Assembly: GCF_900100955.1 (NCBI RefSeq)
Contig: NZ_FNCC01000013.1
Span: 62,001 to 126,000, forward strand
Reading direction: 5' to 3'
Origin: Lentzea fradiae
Lineage (GTDB): Bacteria; Actinomycetota; Actinomycetes; Mycobacteriales; Pseudonocardiaceae
Length of the DNA: 64,000 nucleotides
The notes below the pieces were generated by a model, which saw only the letters and a program-made list of their open reading frames with translations, made no database searches and was not told the origin of the DNA. Made by a program: the position numbers and the translations under genes. Positions 8,070 through 18,200 of this stretch are shown piece after piece. The first letter of the stretch is position 1. Each line of letters starts with the position of its first letter.

Positions 8070-8976
8070 CCGCGTCGCGAGCCCCGCCAAGCTGTCCAAG
8101 GGCGCTTGGTGGGGCGTTCTCAAACGGACGGTCAAGGAGTTCGGCGACGACAACCTGACCGACTGGGCCGCCGCGCTCACCTACTACGCGGTGCTCTCCC
8201 TGTTCCCCGGCATCATCGTGCTGACGTCGGTGCTCGCCGTGCTCGGCGAGACGACGACGCAGGAGCTGGTCAAGTGGGTCGACGAGGTCGCCCCCGGCCA
8301 GGCGGGCGACATCGTGAAGTCGTCCATCGAAGAGCTGCAGAAGAGCCAGAACGCGGCGAGCCTGCTCGGCATCGTCGGTCTGCTCACGGCGCTGTGGACG
8401 GCCTCGGGCTACCTCGGCGCGTTCATGCGCGCGTGCAACGCGGTGTACGACGTGGAGGAGGGCCGCCCGCTCTGGAAGACCCTTCCGCTGCGGCTCGCGC
8501 TGACGCTCGGCTCGGTCGTGCTCGTGTCGCTCACGCTCGGCGCACTCGTGCTGACCGGCGGTGTGGCCGACGCGGTCGGCGAGCTGCTCGGGCTCGGCGA
8601 CACCGTCGTCACGGTCTGGGACATCGTCAAGTGGCCGGTCATCCTGCTGCTCGTGAGCCTCGCGTTCGCGGTGCTCTACTGGGCGGCGCCGAACGTGCGG
8701 CAGCCCGGCTTCCGCTGGGTCACGCCGGGCAGCCTGCTCGCCATCGTGCTGTGGGCGCTCGCCACCGTCGGGTTCGCGATCTACGTGGCGAACTTCGCCT
8801 CGTACAACAAGACCTACGGCTCGCTCGGTGGCGTGATCGTCTTCCTGGTGTGGCTGTGGATCTCCAACATCGCGGTGCTGCTCGGCGCCGAGTTCGACGC
8901 GGAGCTGGAACGCGGCCGCCGGCTCGCCCAGGGCGAGCGGGACGCCTCACCCGAGCCGCGTGATCTCCCCGGGTAG
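8056..8976 (+). CDS. YihY/virulence factor BrkB family membrane protein
   Basis: A 306-residue inner-membrane protein with about six transmembrane helices. The family signature is intact: LTDWAAALTYYAVLSLFPG near residues 36-55, SGYLGAFMRACNAVYDVEE, and PNVRQPGFRWVTPGSLLA with YGSLGGVIVFLVWLWI toward the C-terminus. YihY/BrkB proteins are sometimes annotated as RNase BN in error; their function is unresolved and a transport role is suspected. The GTG start at 8056 sits inside the preceding small gene. The C-terminal tail is acidic and overlaps the convergent lipoprotein gene by 30 bp. Confidence 0.92.
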   Translation: MPAGNRVASPAKLSKGAWWGVLKRTVKEFGDDNLTDWAAALTYYAVLSLFPGIIVLTSVLAVLGETTTQELVKWVDEVAPGQAGDIVKSSIEELQKSQNAASLLGIVGLLTALWTASGYLGAFMRACNAVYDVEEGRPLWKTLPLRLALTLGSVVLVSLTLGALVLTGGVADAVGELLGLGDTVVTVWDIVKWPVILLLVSLAFAVLYWAAPNVRQPGFRWVTPGSLLAIVLWALATVGFAIYVANFASYNKTYGSLGGVIVFLVWLWISNIAVLLGAEFDAELERGRRLAQGERDASPEPRDLPG

Positions 8977-9309
8977 CTCGGCCTCGACCGCCGTCCACAC
9001 CCCGTCCGGCCCCGGTTCGACGCGCTCGCTCGTGTCGCCGGGGACCAGGACCCACAGCTGGTCCCGCTCCGGCAGCCACACCACGCCGATGCCGTCGGAG
9101 CGCGAGCTGGTCGCGTACTCGTAGGACTTGCGGAACACGTCACCGCCGTTGCGGTCGGTGACCCGCACCTCGCTCGCGCTCTCGGCGTGCGCGACGAACT
9201 CGCCGCTGGGCGAGGTCTTCGGGGCACCCGGCCGGGCGAACCGGTCCTCGGAGCCGCCGCAGCCGGCCAGGACCACCACCAGTGCGACGAGTGCGGCCAG
9301 GAGCCTCAT
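8947..9309 (-). CDS. small lipoprotein
   Basis: A 120-residue lipoprotein. The signal peptide MRLLAALVALVVVLAGC ends in a lipobox LAGC, so Cys17 would be lipidated and the protein anchored outside the membrane. The mature part is about 100 residues, beta-rich (VAHAESASEVRVTDRNGGDVF, GVVWLPERDQLWVLVPGD), perhaps half of a propeller-like or WD-type fold. Tail-to-tail overlap with the YihY gene. Function unknown. Confidence 0.75.
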   Translation of the reverse strand: MRLLAALVALVVVLAGCGGSEDRFARPGAPKTSPSGEFVAHAESASEVRVTDRNGGDVFRKSYEYATSSRSDGIGVVWLPERDQLWVLVPGDTSERVEPGPDGVWTAVEAELPGEITRLG

Positions 9310-9370
9310 GACGGACCGCTGCGGAAAATGCCGAGCCTCATGCGGCCCAAGGTAACTACCGTGATCGTCC

Positions 9371-10120
9371 GTGTGGGACGTTCTGGAGAGCTTTTACGAC
9401 TCTGTGGCCCGACCGGGATCTCGCGTTGAGGAACACGGCGAGCTGGTGCTGTTCGTCCAGGAGGGCGACGGCTACCCGTTGTACGCGCGGCCGCGCTTCC
9501 CCGGCGGGCGGCCCTCGCTCGCCGACATCGCCGCGGTGCGGGAGCGGCAGCGCGAGCTCGGCGTGCCCGAGGCGTTCGAGTGGGTGCACGAGACCACGCC
9601 CGACCTGCACGACATCGCCGTCGAGGCCGGTCTGGAGGTGCTGCGGGCGCCGCTGATGGTGCTCGAGGAGGACGCGCTGCCGGAGCCGCACCCGCACGTC
9701 CGCGTGCTCGCCACCCGGCCACCCGAGGTGCCGGTGGTGGCGGGCATCGCCTTCTCCTCCCCCGGCACGGCCAGAGGCGAGGCCGGGGCCGCCGACCGGG
9801 ACGCGGCGCTCGCCGGAGCCACGCAGGAGAACACCCGGCACCGGCACGCGGTGGCCGACCTGCCCGGTGAGGGCGTGCTGGCGGTGGGCACCGCGCAACG
9901 CGCCGGTGACGTCGTCGAGATCGCCGGGATCGGCACGCTGCCCGCGGCCCGGCGGCGTGGCCTGGGCGGAGCGGTCACCGCCGCGCTGGCACGCGACGCG
10001 CTCGACCGCGGCGCACAGCTCGTGTTCCTGTCCGCGGGAAGCGAGGACATAGCGCGTGTCTACGCCCGCGTCGGGTTCCGTCGCGCCGGGACCGCCTGCA
10101 TCGCGGCCCCGCCCGCCTGA
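9371..10120 (+). CDS. GNAT-family N-acetyltransferase
   Basis: A 249-residue protein with a GNAT domain in the C-terminal half. The acetyl-CoA motif A is at IGTLPAARRRGLGGAVTAALA (about 184-204), where RRRGLGG matches the R/Q-x-x-G-x-G/A loop. The C-terminal strand and helix pattern VFLSAGSEDIARVYARVGFRRAG is also standard. The N-terminal 100 residues (EGDGYPLYARPRFPGG..., FEWVHETTPDL) resemble the N-lobe seen in tandem GNAT proteins. GTG 9371 is used. The substrate is unknown. Confidence 0.87.
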   Translation: MWDVLESFYDSVARPGSRVEEHGELVLFVQEGDGYPLYARPRFPGGRPSLADIAAVRERQRELGVPEAFEWVHETTPDLHDIAVEAGLEVLRAPLMVLEEDALPEPHPHVRVLATRPPEVPVVAGIAFSSPGTARGEAGAADRDAALAGATQENTRHRHAVADLPGEGVLAVGTAQRAGDVVEIAGIGTLPAARRRGLGGAVTAALARDALDRGAQLVFLSAGSEDIARVYARVGFRRAGTACIAAPPA

Positions 10121-10168
10121 CCCGCGCGAAACACCTCGCCGGACGCCCGCACCGACTATCCTGCGCGC

Positions 10169-10924
10169 GTGATCAAGGATTTCGGTGCCGGTGTCGGACT
10201 GCTGCTGCGCGGCTTCAGGCTGGTGTTCAGCTCGCCCAAGCGCGTGCTCGTCGGGGCGCTGCCCGCGGTGATCACCGTCGTGCTGATGATCACCGGCTGG
10301 GTGCTGCTGTTCAGCAACATCGACACGATCGCGGGCTGGCTCACCGGCTTCGCGGACTCGTGGAGCGACACCTGGCGCAACGTCGTCGAGGTCGCCGTCG
10401 GCATCTCGGTGATCGCGGCGACGCTCGGGCTGAGCGTGCTGCTGTTCACCGCGATCACGCTGATGATCGGCGGCCCGTTCTACGAGTACATCGCCGAGGA
10501 GGTCGAGGACGAGCTCGGCGGCGTGCCGGGAACGGAGCAGGTCGGCTTCTGGCGCGGGTTCGTCGTGGGCCTGCGCAGCACGATCCTGCTGGTCGGCGTC
10601 TCCGTGCTGTTCGCGATCCCGCTGTTCCTCTGCGGCTTCATCCCCGTCGTCGGGCAGACCGTCGTGCCGGTGCTCGGCGTCTGCATCAACGGCTACCTGC
10701 TCGGCATCGAGCTGACCGGCATCCCGTTCACCCGCCGCGGCCGGTCGTTCAAGGAGCGCAGGCAGATCCTCGCGACCCGCAGGGCGATGGTGCTCGGCTT
10801 CGCCGTCCCCACCTACCTGCTGTGCCTGATCCCGCTCGCCGCGCTCGTCGTCATCCCGGCGGCGATGGCAGGCGGCACGGTGCTCGCGCACCGCCTGCTC
10901 ACCGGGGACCGCGCTACGGCGTGA
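10169..10924 (+). CDS. EI24 / CysZ-like membrane protein
   Basis: A 251-residue EI24-domain protein with about four to five hydrophobic helices, including one at residues 29-51, one at about 75-100, one at 135-160 and one at 210-235. The motif IGGPFYEYIAEEVEDE after the second helix pair and GYLLGIELTGIPFTRRGRSF are diagnostic. Relatives include CysZ, a sulfate permease in Proteobacteria; in actinobacteria the role is untested. GTG 10169 is likely leaderless or weakly led, since no Shine-Dalgarno is seen. The end overlaps the convergent propeller gene by 11 bp. Confidence 0.88.
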   Translation: MIKDFGAGVGLLLRGFRLVFSSPKRVLVGALPAVITVVLMITGWVLLFSNIDTIAGWLTGFADSWSDTWRNVVEVAVGISVIAATLGLSVLLFTAITLMIGGPFYEYIAEEVEDELGGVPGTEQVGFWRGFVVGLRSTILLVGVSVLFAIPLFLCGFIPVVGQTVVPVLGVCINGYLLGIELTGIPFTRRGRSFKERRQILATRRAMVLGFAVPTYLLCLIPLAALVVIPAAMAGGTVLAHRLLTGDRATA

Positions 10925-12851
10925 ACGGCAGCCACGCCTGCCGGGTCAGCCCGTCGCGCGCCGTGACCTGCGCACCGGCCGCCGAGACCGACCACAGCTG
11001 GTCGCCGATCACGATGGTCCGGCGCTGACCGCCGCGGTCCTCGTCGTCCGGTTCCACGATGGTGCCGACGTCGCGCAGCCGGTCGCCGTCCACCCGCAGC
11101 ACCAGTGACGACACCTCGTGGTAGTCGGACACCGGGATGACGAGCGTGCCGTCCTGGGGCCAGTACAGGAACGCGTGCGGGTCGAACTGGGCCTCCGAGG
11201 TCGTGTTCCGCAGGTGGCGCTGGTCCAGCCGCTTCGGTGCCGCGGGGTCGCTCACGTCGAACAGCGACACCTGCGTCCCGGTGGTGCGGCCCTGCTCGGT
11301 CGCCTCCTGGCCGACGCCGATGAGCCTGCCGTCGCCCGCCGGGTGCAGGTAGGCGGAGAAACCGGTGATCTTCAGCTCCCCCAGCACCTCCGGCCGCGCC
11401 GGGTCGGCGAGGTCCAGCGTGTAGAGCGGGTCGGTCTGGCGGAACGTGACGACGTAGCCCATCCGTCCGATGAAGCGGACGCTGTAGATCCGCTCGCCCT
11501 TGCCCAGCCCGCCGACCTCGCCGACCTTGGTGAGCGTCGCGCCGTCACGGCGCAGCGTCGTCACGAAGCTCTCCGACGGCGCCGGCTCACGTTCGACGTC
11601 CGCGGGCATGCGCCAGCAGCACCGGTTCTCGTTGCCCGTGGTCGTCGCCACGCGCAGGATTCCCTCGTGCTCGGACAACGAGTACTGGTTCAGCAGCGTG
11701 CCACCGACCTCACCGGAGGCGACGTGCTTCGGCGGTCCCGCCCGGCTGATGTCGAACTGGTGGATCGCGGTCGTGACCGGGCGGCGGATCGGCGGCCCGG
11801 AAGGCAGTCGCGGCAGCAGGCGGTGGTCGTCGGCCACGTAGAGGCTGCGGCCGGTGCCGTAGACGGTGTCCCCGTCGGCCACGATCGAGACGGGCTGACC
11901 GGTGCCGAGCTTGCCGGAGAGATCAAACGAGAGAACGGTCAGCATCGACGTCCCGGAGTGCACCACGGGGTGGCTGACGTTCGCGCAGTCGACCAGCGTG
12001 CCGCTCGACTGCGTGCCGTTCTCGGACAGCTCATAACGCGGCAGCCACGACGTGATGGGCTCGTTCTGCAGGATCTCCCTGTTGCGGCGCAACGACCCCG
12101 CCTCGTTCGTCGTCTGGTCCGGGTAGACCCACGGGATGCGCGGCTGCGAGCGGACGACGACGCGGGCGGTGCCGCCGACCTGGCGTGCGTCGAGGTAGGA
12201 GCCGTCGGTGCGGAGACTGCCGATCTCCTTGAGTCCCTTGAGGTCCACGAGAACCAGCTCGGTGCCGGAGTAGGGCGCGAACGACGGCCTGCCGGGCGGA
12301 CGCGAGGGCTTCTCGATCGCCACGGCGTTGTCGACGACCACCAGCGCGCGGTCACCGGAGACCAGCAGCTGGTGCGCCCTGCGGTCACCGAGGTCGACGG
12401 TGCCGGTGACCGACCGGCTCGCCACGTCGATCACGCGCAGCTTGCCGTCCGCGATCGAGAAAACGCGTTTTCCGTCCGTCTTCACGATATCCGGCTCGTC
12501 GACGCCCTTCTCGTGGACGTTGGTCGTCGAGTGGTCCTGTTGCTGTTCGGGCGGAGTGGCGGCCCTGGCGTCGGGCACGCTCTTCTGCGCGACGCCCGCG
12601 CTCGTGTCCGACGCGGTGCTCTCGGCGAACATGACGTTGCCGCTGCCGACTCCGTACGCGGTGACGTACGGCGCCATCGCGCGCCGCAGTTCGGTCACCG
12701 CGTTGTCGCACGAGTCGAACGCGACGAGACGCACCGGTCCCGCTTCGGAGACCGATGGTGGCGCAAGGGACTCGTCCCTCACCGCGGAGCTGACGCACAC
12801 TCCGGCGACGGCCAGCGCGGCGGCACCGGCCAACAGCTTCTTGCCCTTCAT
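10914..12851 (-). CDS. membrane-anchored beta-propeller domain protein
   Basis: A 645-residue exported protein with a short N-terminal hydrophobic anchor (KKLLAGAAALAVAGVCVSSAV). It matches the family of secreted beta-propeller proteins of bacteria and archaea: the entry motif TTNVHEKGVDEPDIVKTDG is followed by repeated propeller blades such as LLVSGDRALVVVDN, IYSVRFIGRMGYVVTFRQTDPLY and AEQFD-like segments (TSEAQFDPHAFLYWPQ). A pair of adjacent Cys (ENRCCWRMPA) may be structural. Such proteins are usually surface-exposed; activity is undetermined. The ATG start at 12851 precedes the hydrophobic segment. Confidence 0.9.
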   Translation of the reverse strand: MKGKKLLAGAAALAVAGVCVSSAVRDESLAPPSVSEAGPVRLVAFDSCDNAVTELRRAMAPYVTAYGVGSGNVMFAESTASDTSAGVAQKSVPDARAATPPEQQQDHSTTNVHEKGVDEPDIVKTDGKRVFSIADGKLRVIDVASRSVTGTVDLGDRRAHQLLVSGDRALVVVDNAVAIEKPSRPPGRPSFAPYSGTELVLVDLKGLKEIGSLRTDGSYLDARQVGGTARVVVRSQPRIPWVYPDQTTNEAGSLRRNREILQNEPITSWLPRYELSENGTQSSGTLVDCANVSHPVVHSGTSMLTVLSFDLSGKLGTGQPVSIVADGDTVYGTGRSLYVADDHRLLPRLPSGPPIRRPVTTAIHQFDISRAGPPKHVASGEVGGTLLNQYSLSEHEGILRVATTTGNENRCCWRMPADVEREPAPSESFVTTLRRDGATLTKVGEVGGLGKGERIYSVRFIGRMGYVVTFRQTDPLYTLDLADPARPEVLGELKITGFSAYLHPAGDGRLIGVGQEATEQGRTTGTQVSLFDVSDPAAPKRLDQRHLRNTTSEAQFDPHAFLYWPQDGTLVIPVSDYHEVSSLVLRVDGDRLRDVGTIVEPDDEDRGGQRRTIVIGDQLWSVSAAGAQVTARDGLTRQAWLPFTP

Positions 12852-12907
12852 GGCCGGAAGACGGAAGCGGAGCCGGGAAAGGTTGCCCGCCCTTCCCGGC
12901 TTTCGCC

Positions 12908-13714
12908 CTACAGCTGCGCCTGGATCTGCGCCGCGTACGCGGAGACGCGCGCGTAGACGCCGGGGTAGCCGGCCGACGCGCAGCCCTGGCCCCACGACGT
13001 GATGCCGATCAGCTTGCCCCCGGCCACCAGCGGGCCGCCGGAGTCGCCCTGGCAGGTGTCGGTGCCGCCCTGCGGGTAGCCCGCGCACACCATGTGCGTG
13101 GCGTTGAAGCTGCCGCCGTACGAGCTGGAACAGCTGGAGCTGCTCGTCAGCGGCACGGTCGCCTTCAGCAGGTACCGCGAGGCGGAACCGCCGGAGGACG
13201 TCCTGCCCCAGCCGAGGATCGTCGAGCTGGTGCCCGCCGCGTACAGGGCGCTGTCGGCCGAGGTGGCGAACGGCAACGGGGTCTGCGACAGGTTGCGGTC
13301 GAGCGTGAGCACCGACACGTCGTAGCCGCGCGTCACGTCGCGGTAGCTCGGGTGGATCCAGATCTTCGTGACTCGGGCGACGGTGCCCGCGGAGGAGTTC
13401 TTGTCGTCCCGGCCCGCCACCACGCGGACGACGGACGGCGAGTCGCCCACGGTGCAGTGCGCCGCCGTGACGACCTTGTCGGGGGCCACCAGCGTGCCGC
13501 CGCAGTACTGCGAGCCGCTGCTCGTGGCCAGGTAGACGACCCACGGGTACTCGGCGGTGCTCGCACGCGTGCCGCCGACGACCTGGGTGCCGAAGTCACC
13601 GTCGGCGGTCGGGACCGGAGCTGCTTCGGCCACGCTCACGCACGCCATCGACAGCGTCGCCGCCGCCAGTGCCGCACCGAGCCATGACCGGAGGCGGTGC
13701 AGGGGTGCCGCCAT
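12908..13714 (-). CDS. secreted trypsin-like serine protease
   Basis: A 268-residue S1A protease. A signal peptide (RSWLGAALAAATLSMACVSVAEA) and short propeptide precede the mature start at VVGGTRAS. The catalytic triad is visible: His in VTAAHC, Asp in GYDVSVLTL, Ser in GDSGGP. The Asp six residues before the Ser (TDTCQGDSGGP) is at the position that gives trypsin-like cleavage after Lys/Arg. Three Cys pairs fit the usual disulfides. ATG 13714 is preferred over ATG 13720 because the AAGGAG Shine-Dalgarno lies six bases before it. Confidence 0.95.
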   Translation of the reverse strand: MAAPLHRLRSWLGAALAAATLSMACVSVAEAAPVPTADGDFGTQVVGGTRASTAEYPWVVYLATSSGSQYCGGTLVAPDKVVTAAHCTVGDSPSVVRVVAGRDDKNSSAGTVARVTKIWIHPSYRDVTRGYDVSVLTLDRNLSQTPLPFATSADSALYAAGTSSTILGWGRTSSGGSASRYLLKATVPLTSSSSCSSSYGGSFNATHMVCAGYPQGGTDTCQGDSGGPLVAGGKLIGITSWGQGCASAGYPGVYARVSAYAAQIQAQL

Positions 13715-13885
13715 GATCATCTCCTTCTTCCGTCGTGTCCCCCGGCCGCAGGGCCGGTGGTGTCGGTCAAGAAAGCCACGGGCGGGGCCCGGCGGGTAGG
13801 GCTGGTCCGCGTAGTCCATTCGGTCCTCGTCGCGCGCGCGTGATTGGATCGGGGTGAACAACCCCGTTCCGAGAGGATGTCTGTG

Positions 13886-14260
13886 ATGGCCCCCACCAAG
13901 CCTGAGGTCGACCCGCACGACGGCCCGGCGCCGAAAGACCTGCTCATCGAGGACATCACCGTCGGGGACGGCCCGGAGGCCACGCAGGGTCAGCTCGTGT
14001 CCGTGCACTACGTCGGTGTCTCGCACTCGACCGGCGAGCAGTTCGACGCCTCCTGGGACCGCGGCGAGGCGTTCCAGTTCCCGCTCGGCGCCGGCCGGGT
14101 CATCCAGGGCTGGGACCAGGGCGTCCAGGGCATGAAGGTGGGCGGCCGCCGCAAGCTGGTCATCCCGCCGCAGCTGGGCTACGGGGCGCGCGGCGCCGGC
14201 GGCGTGATCAAGCCCAACGAGACGCTGATCTTCGTCGTCGACCTGCTGGGCGTGAACTGA
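13886..14260 (+). CDS. FKBP-type peptidyl-prolyl cis-trans isomerase
   Basis: A 124-residue single-domain FKBP that catalyses cis-trans isomerisation of peptidyl-prolyl bonds. The core runs over the full length: VSVHYVGV, GEQFDASWDRGEAFQFPLGAG, VIQGWDQGVQGMKVGGRRKL, IPPQLGYGARG and the final LIFVVDLLGV. Aromatic active-site residues (Tyr in HYVGV, Phe in FDASW, Trp in GWDQG, Tyr in LGYG) are all present. No signal peptide, so it is cytoplasmic. GTG/ATG options cluster at 13877-13886; ATG 13886 has GAGAGG at suitable spacing. Confidence 0.94.
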   Translation: MAPTKPEVDPHDGPAPKDLLIEDITVGDGPEATQGQLVSVHYVGVSHSTGEQFDASWDRGEAFQFPLGAGRVIQGWDQGVQGMKVGGRRKLVIPPQLGYGARGAGGVIKPNETLIFVVDLLGVN

Positions 14261-14411
14261 CCCCACCAGGCTCGCTTGACTCCGCGGTGTCCCACTGGTT
14301 CCTTCGGTGGGACGCCGCTGGTCTGTCCGGACCATTTGCCGTCGCGGTGGAACGACCGGTGGTCCGGCTGCGTCATCCTTTGTGTCCACCGCCGTCGTGG
14401 AGGGAAAACCG

Positions 14412-14942
14412 GTGCCCGAGGACATCGCCGGGTCCGAGCAGATGCTCGCGAACTGGAACAAGAACATCCAGGAACGCGCAGCGCGTTACCAGGAGATGGC
14501 GACGCGCGTGCAGGGCATGACGCTCTCCGAGCGGTCGGCGGACGGCTCGGTCGAGCTGACGGTCGGCTCCAACGGCATCCTGCAGAACCTCGTGATCCAC
14601 GAGTCGGCCGCGGGCAAGCGCATGGCCGAGATCAGCGGCGAGATCATGAAGCTGTTGCAGCGCGCGCAGTCCCGCATCCCGGCGCTGCTGCAGGAAGCCA
14701 TGGCCGAGACGATCGGCACGCAGGACGAGACCGCCAACGTCCTGTTCAACGAGGCCAAGAAGAACTTCCCGGCACCTCCCGCCGAGGAGCCCTCGCGCAC
14801 GCCGTACGACCGCAACGAGATCAACTTCCGGGTCGAGGACGACGCTGTGCCGCCCTCCCGCCCGACGCCGCCTCCGCCGCCGCGCCGCCGTCCGCCGTCC
14901 GATGACGACGACGACTTCGGCGGCCAGTCCGTGCTCTCCTGA
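14412..14942 (+). CDS. YbaB/EbfC-like protein of a T7SS locus
   Basis: A 176-residue protein whose N-terminal 100 residues are helical with a central sheet (SADGSVELTVGSNGILQNLVIHES), the YbaB/EbfC arrangement of nucleoid-associated-like proteins. The C-terminal part is acidic and proline-rich (PPSRPTPPPPPRRRPPSDDDDDF). YbaB-like genes commonly sit next to WXG100/EspC genes in actinobacterial ESX loci, as here. GTG 14412 has GGAGGG about seven bases upstream, which decides the start. It is the first gene of the toxin operon. Its role in secretion is unknown. Confidence 0.8.
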   Translation: MPEDIAGSEQMLANWNKNIQERAARYQEMATRVQGMTLSERSADGSVELTVGSNGILQNLVIHESAAGKRMAEISGEIMKLLQRAQSRIPALLQEAMAETIGTQDETANVLFNEAKKNFPAPPAEEPSRTPYDRNEINFRVEDDAVPPSRPTPPPPPRRRPPSDDDDDFGGQSVLS

Positions 14943-14975
14943 TCTCCTGTCACTGCCCGAACTTGAGGGGGTTCG

Positions 14976-15281
14976 ATGACTTCCGGTGGTTTCCAGGTCA
15001 CCTCGGACGTGCTGGAAGCGCACGCCAAGGCGCTGGAAGGACTGCACGGGCGGTTGCAGGCGGCGGTCGACGCGGCGAACACCGTGTCGATGCCGACCGA
15101 TGCGTACGGCATCATCTGCCAGCCGTTCCGGATGTTGCTCGACCCCGTTGAGCAGTGGGGCACCGACGCGCTCAAGGGCGTGGCCGAGGCGATGGACGCG
15201 ACCTCGAAGAAGGTCACCGACACGGCCAAGCAGTACCAGACCGTCGAGGACCAGATCGCCAACTCGCTGAAGGGCTTCTGA
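14976..15281 (+). CDS. EspC-like type VII secretion-associated helical protein
   Basis: A 101-residue all-helical protein of the EspC/ESX-1 secretion-associated family. Two long helices (residues 3-35 and 55-98) are separated by a turn (SMPTDAYGIICQPFRMLLDP), and the second helix ends in a Y-x-x-x-D-like segment (YQTVEDQIANSLKG) near the C-terminus, comparable to the YxxxD/E secretion signal. A GAGGGGG Shine-Dalgarno precedes ATG 14976. Its stop overlaps the toxin start (TGATG), so the two are coupled; it probably acts as heterodimer partner or co-secreted factor for the toxin. Confidence 0.85.
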   Translation: MTSGGFQVTSDVLEAHAKALEGLHGRLQAAVDAANTVSMPTDAYGIICQPFRMLLDPVEQWGTDALKGVAEAMDATSKKVTDTAKQYQTVEDQIANSLKGF

Positions 15282-18200
15282 TGTCCACACCGAACCCCCT
15301 GGTGGCTCAGGCGCCCGCGGAACCGTCCGGTTTCTTCAACGCGGGCACCGGCGACAACGGCTGGGCGACCGGCTTCTCCATCGCCGACTCCGCCATGGAC
15401 GCCTACAAGGGCATCTCCGACGGCAACTGGATCGAGGGCGGCCTCGGCGTCGTCGGTCTCGTGGCCGACGCCGCCTCGATGGCGATCGACCCGTTCGGCA
15501 CGCTGCTGTCGTCCGCGGCGGCGTTCCTGATGGAGCACATGCAGCCGCTGAAGGAGGCGCTGGACTGGCTCGCGGGCGACCCGCCGGTGATCCAGTCGTA
15601 CTCCACGACGTGGAACAACGTCTCGCAGGAGCTGGGCAAGGTCGCGGCCGACTACAAGGCCGCCGTCGACACGACCTCGTCGTGGACGGGCGCCGCCGCC
15701 GACGCCTACCGCAAGGCGGCGGGCGAGCAGCTCGACGCGCTGTCCGGCGCCGCCTCCACCGCGGGGTCGGTCGGCACCGTGGTCAGCGTGATGGGCATGG
15801 TCGTCGGGTTCGTGCGCGAGATGGTGCGCGACCTGATCGCGGACCTGGTCGCGAAGCTGATCACGTGGGTGCTGGAGGCCGTGTTCACGCTCGGCTTCGG
15901 CACGCCGGTGATCGTGGCGCAGGCCGTGACCGCGATCTCCAAGTGGGCCACGCGCATCGGCGAGCTGATCCAGAAGCTCATCAAGACCATCAAGAAGGTC
16001 TCGCCGCTGCTGGGCCGCCTCGTCGAGATCTTCACGAAGATCATGAAGGTCGTCGGCAAGATCGTCGGCAAGGTCACCGGCCTCGACGTGATCTCCACGA
16101 AGAACATCAAGGCGGGCGGGTTCTTCCAGCGCGGCGGCAGCCCGGACGTCACCCCGTCCGGCACGCCCAGCTCGCCGGGCTCGTCCTCCTCGCCGTCCAA
16201 CGGCTCGCCGTCGTCCACCCCGGACAGCTCGCCGTCCTCGCCTTCTTCGCCGTCCTCTCCGGACGGTTCGCCGTCGTCACCTTCGTCCCCGTCGCCCTCG
16301 TCCTCGTCGCCGTCCTCCACACCGGACGCGTCGTCGCCGACGCGGACACCGGACGGTTCGTCGCCGACGTCCGCCCCGTCCACGGGGCCGTCGCGCACGC
16401 CCGACAGCTCGTCGCCGGACGCCCCGTCGCGGACGCCGGACTCCGGGTCGTCCTCGCCGTCCCGCACGCCGGACAGCTCCCCCGCTCCTTCGTCCACGCG
16501 CACGCCGGACAGCTCTCCGTCGTCGTCCCCGGACGCCCCGCTCGCCCGTAACACGGGCCAGACGGTCCAGTCGTCGGTGGCGCCCCCGGAGGCCCCCGCA
16601 CGTGCCGACGTGCCGCAGGCCCCTGCCCGCACCCCGGACAGCTCGCCGTCGACGACGCCGTCACAGTCGGGCCCCGTGGGCGGCGGCGCGCCGAACGCGG
16701 GCGGCAACGCCCCGTCGTCCCCCTCCGCGGGCCGCCCGCAGACCGGTGGCCAGGGCTGGACCGGCACCCCCGGCAGCCGCGGTGACCTGGGAGCGAGCGC
16801 CCCCGCCCCGCGTACGCCGGACACCTCCACGTCGGCCTCCCGCGCCGACGCGCCCGCCCGTCCCAGCTCGATGCCCACGGCGCCGTCCTCCCCCTCGACG
16901 CCGATGTCCCCCTCCGCACCGCCGGGGATGCCGAACTCCGGGATGCCGCACGGTGGCGCCCCGTCGGGCGGGATGCCGCACAGCCCTTCGGCTCCGCACG
17001 CGCCATCGGCCCCGCACAGCCCGAACGCACCACACAGCCCGTCGGCACCGCACGGTCCGAACTCCGCGGCGCCGAACGCTCCCCGCCCCGACGCGACCCC
17101 GCCGAGCCGCGCCACCGCGCCCTCTTCGGCGCCTGCAACGCCGTTCGCCGGAACGCCGCACAGCCCGTCTGCTCCCCACGGCCCGTCGGCACCGCACGGC
17201 CCGTCGGCACCGCACGGCCCCGCGGCAGGCTTCCCGCACCACCCGAACGCCCCGCACGCACCGTCGCCGGGCGCACCGCACAGCCCGAACGCTCCCTCGG
17301 CCCCCGCGCACCGCCCGGACGCCCCGCAGGGCCGTCCCCAGGGCCCGAACGTTCCCCAGCACGGCGGCCCGAACCCGCCGTCGAGGCCCGACGCGTTCAC
17401 CCCGCCGCCCGGCAGCCCCCACACCCGCCCGGACGCACCGCACGGTGGCCCGAACCAGCCGTCCCGCCCGGACGCGCCCCACCACGCCCCCGACCGGCCC
17501 CGGGACACCACCCCGGCCGGTCCGCACGACCGCCCCCGCACCGACGCTCCGCACCACGACGCTCCCCACAGCGACACACCGGGCAGTGACACGCCGGGCA
17601 GCGACCGCCCGCACCACGACCGGCCCGACAGCGACGGTCCGACCAACGACAGCCCGCACCACGACGGCCCGGACGGCGACGGCCCTCCCGCCGACCGCCC
17701 GAGCCCGGAGGAGGCGCACGCCCGCCACGCCGAGCAGACCCCGGCCGGCATCTCGCACCACGGCGGCGACGGCGACATGGGCGACCTGCCGCACCGGGTG
17801 CCGGAGGACCCGCGCTTCTTCACGGCGGACGTCCACGTCACGCCGGACGGCAGGGCGCGCATCGGTGGCCACGACTACACGCCCGCCGAGTACGCGGACA
17901 TGTTGCGGCGCGGCGGGTACGACGGCAGCCGTCCCGTCCGGCTGATCGGCTGCGACGCGGCCAGCAACGACTTCGCCCAGCAGCTGTCGCGGCACCTCGA
18001 CGCCCCCGTCGTGGCGCCGACGAGGCCCGCGTGGACCGACAGCAGCGGCCGGGTGTTCACGTCCGACCCGGAGATCGGGCCGGACGGCACGCGGTCGCCG
18101 CGGATCCCACCGAACGGCGAGTGGGAGACGCACCACCCGGACGGCTCCAGGACCAGGGCGAGCGACGACGGCTACGCGCCGGGCAGCGACCGCGACACCG

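Noticed and set aside
16920-17300. Short regular repeats suggestive of a CRISPR array
   Set aside because: The repeats are in-frame codons for Ala-Pro-His and Ser-Pro in the toxin linker, with no unique spacers of constant length.
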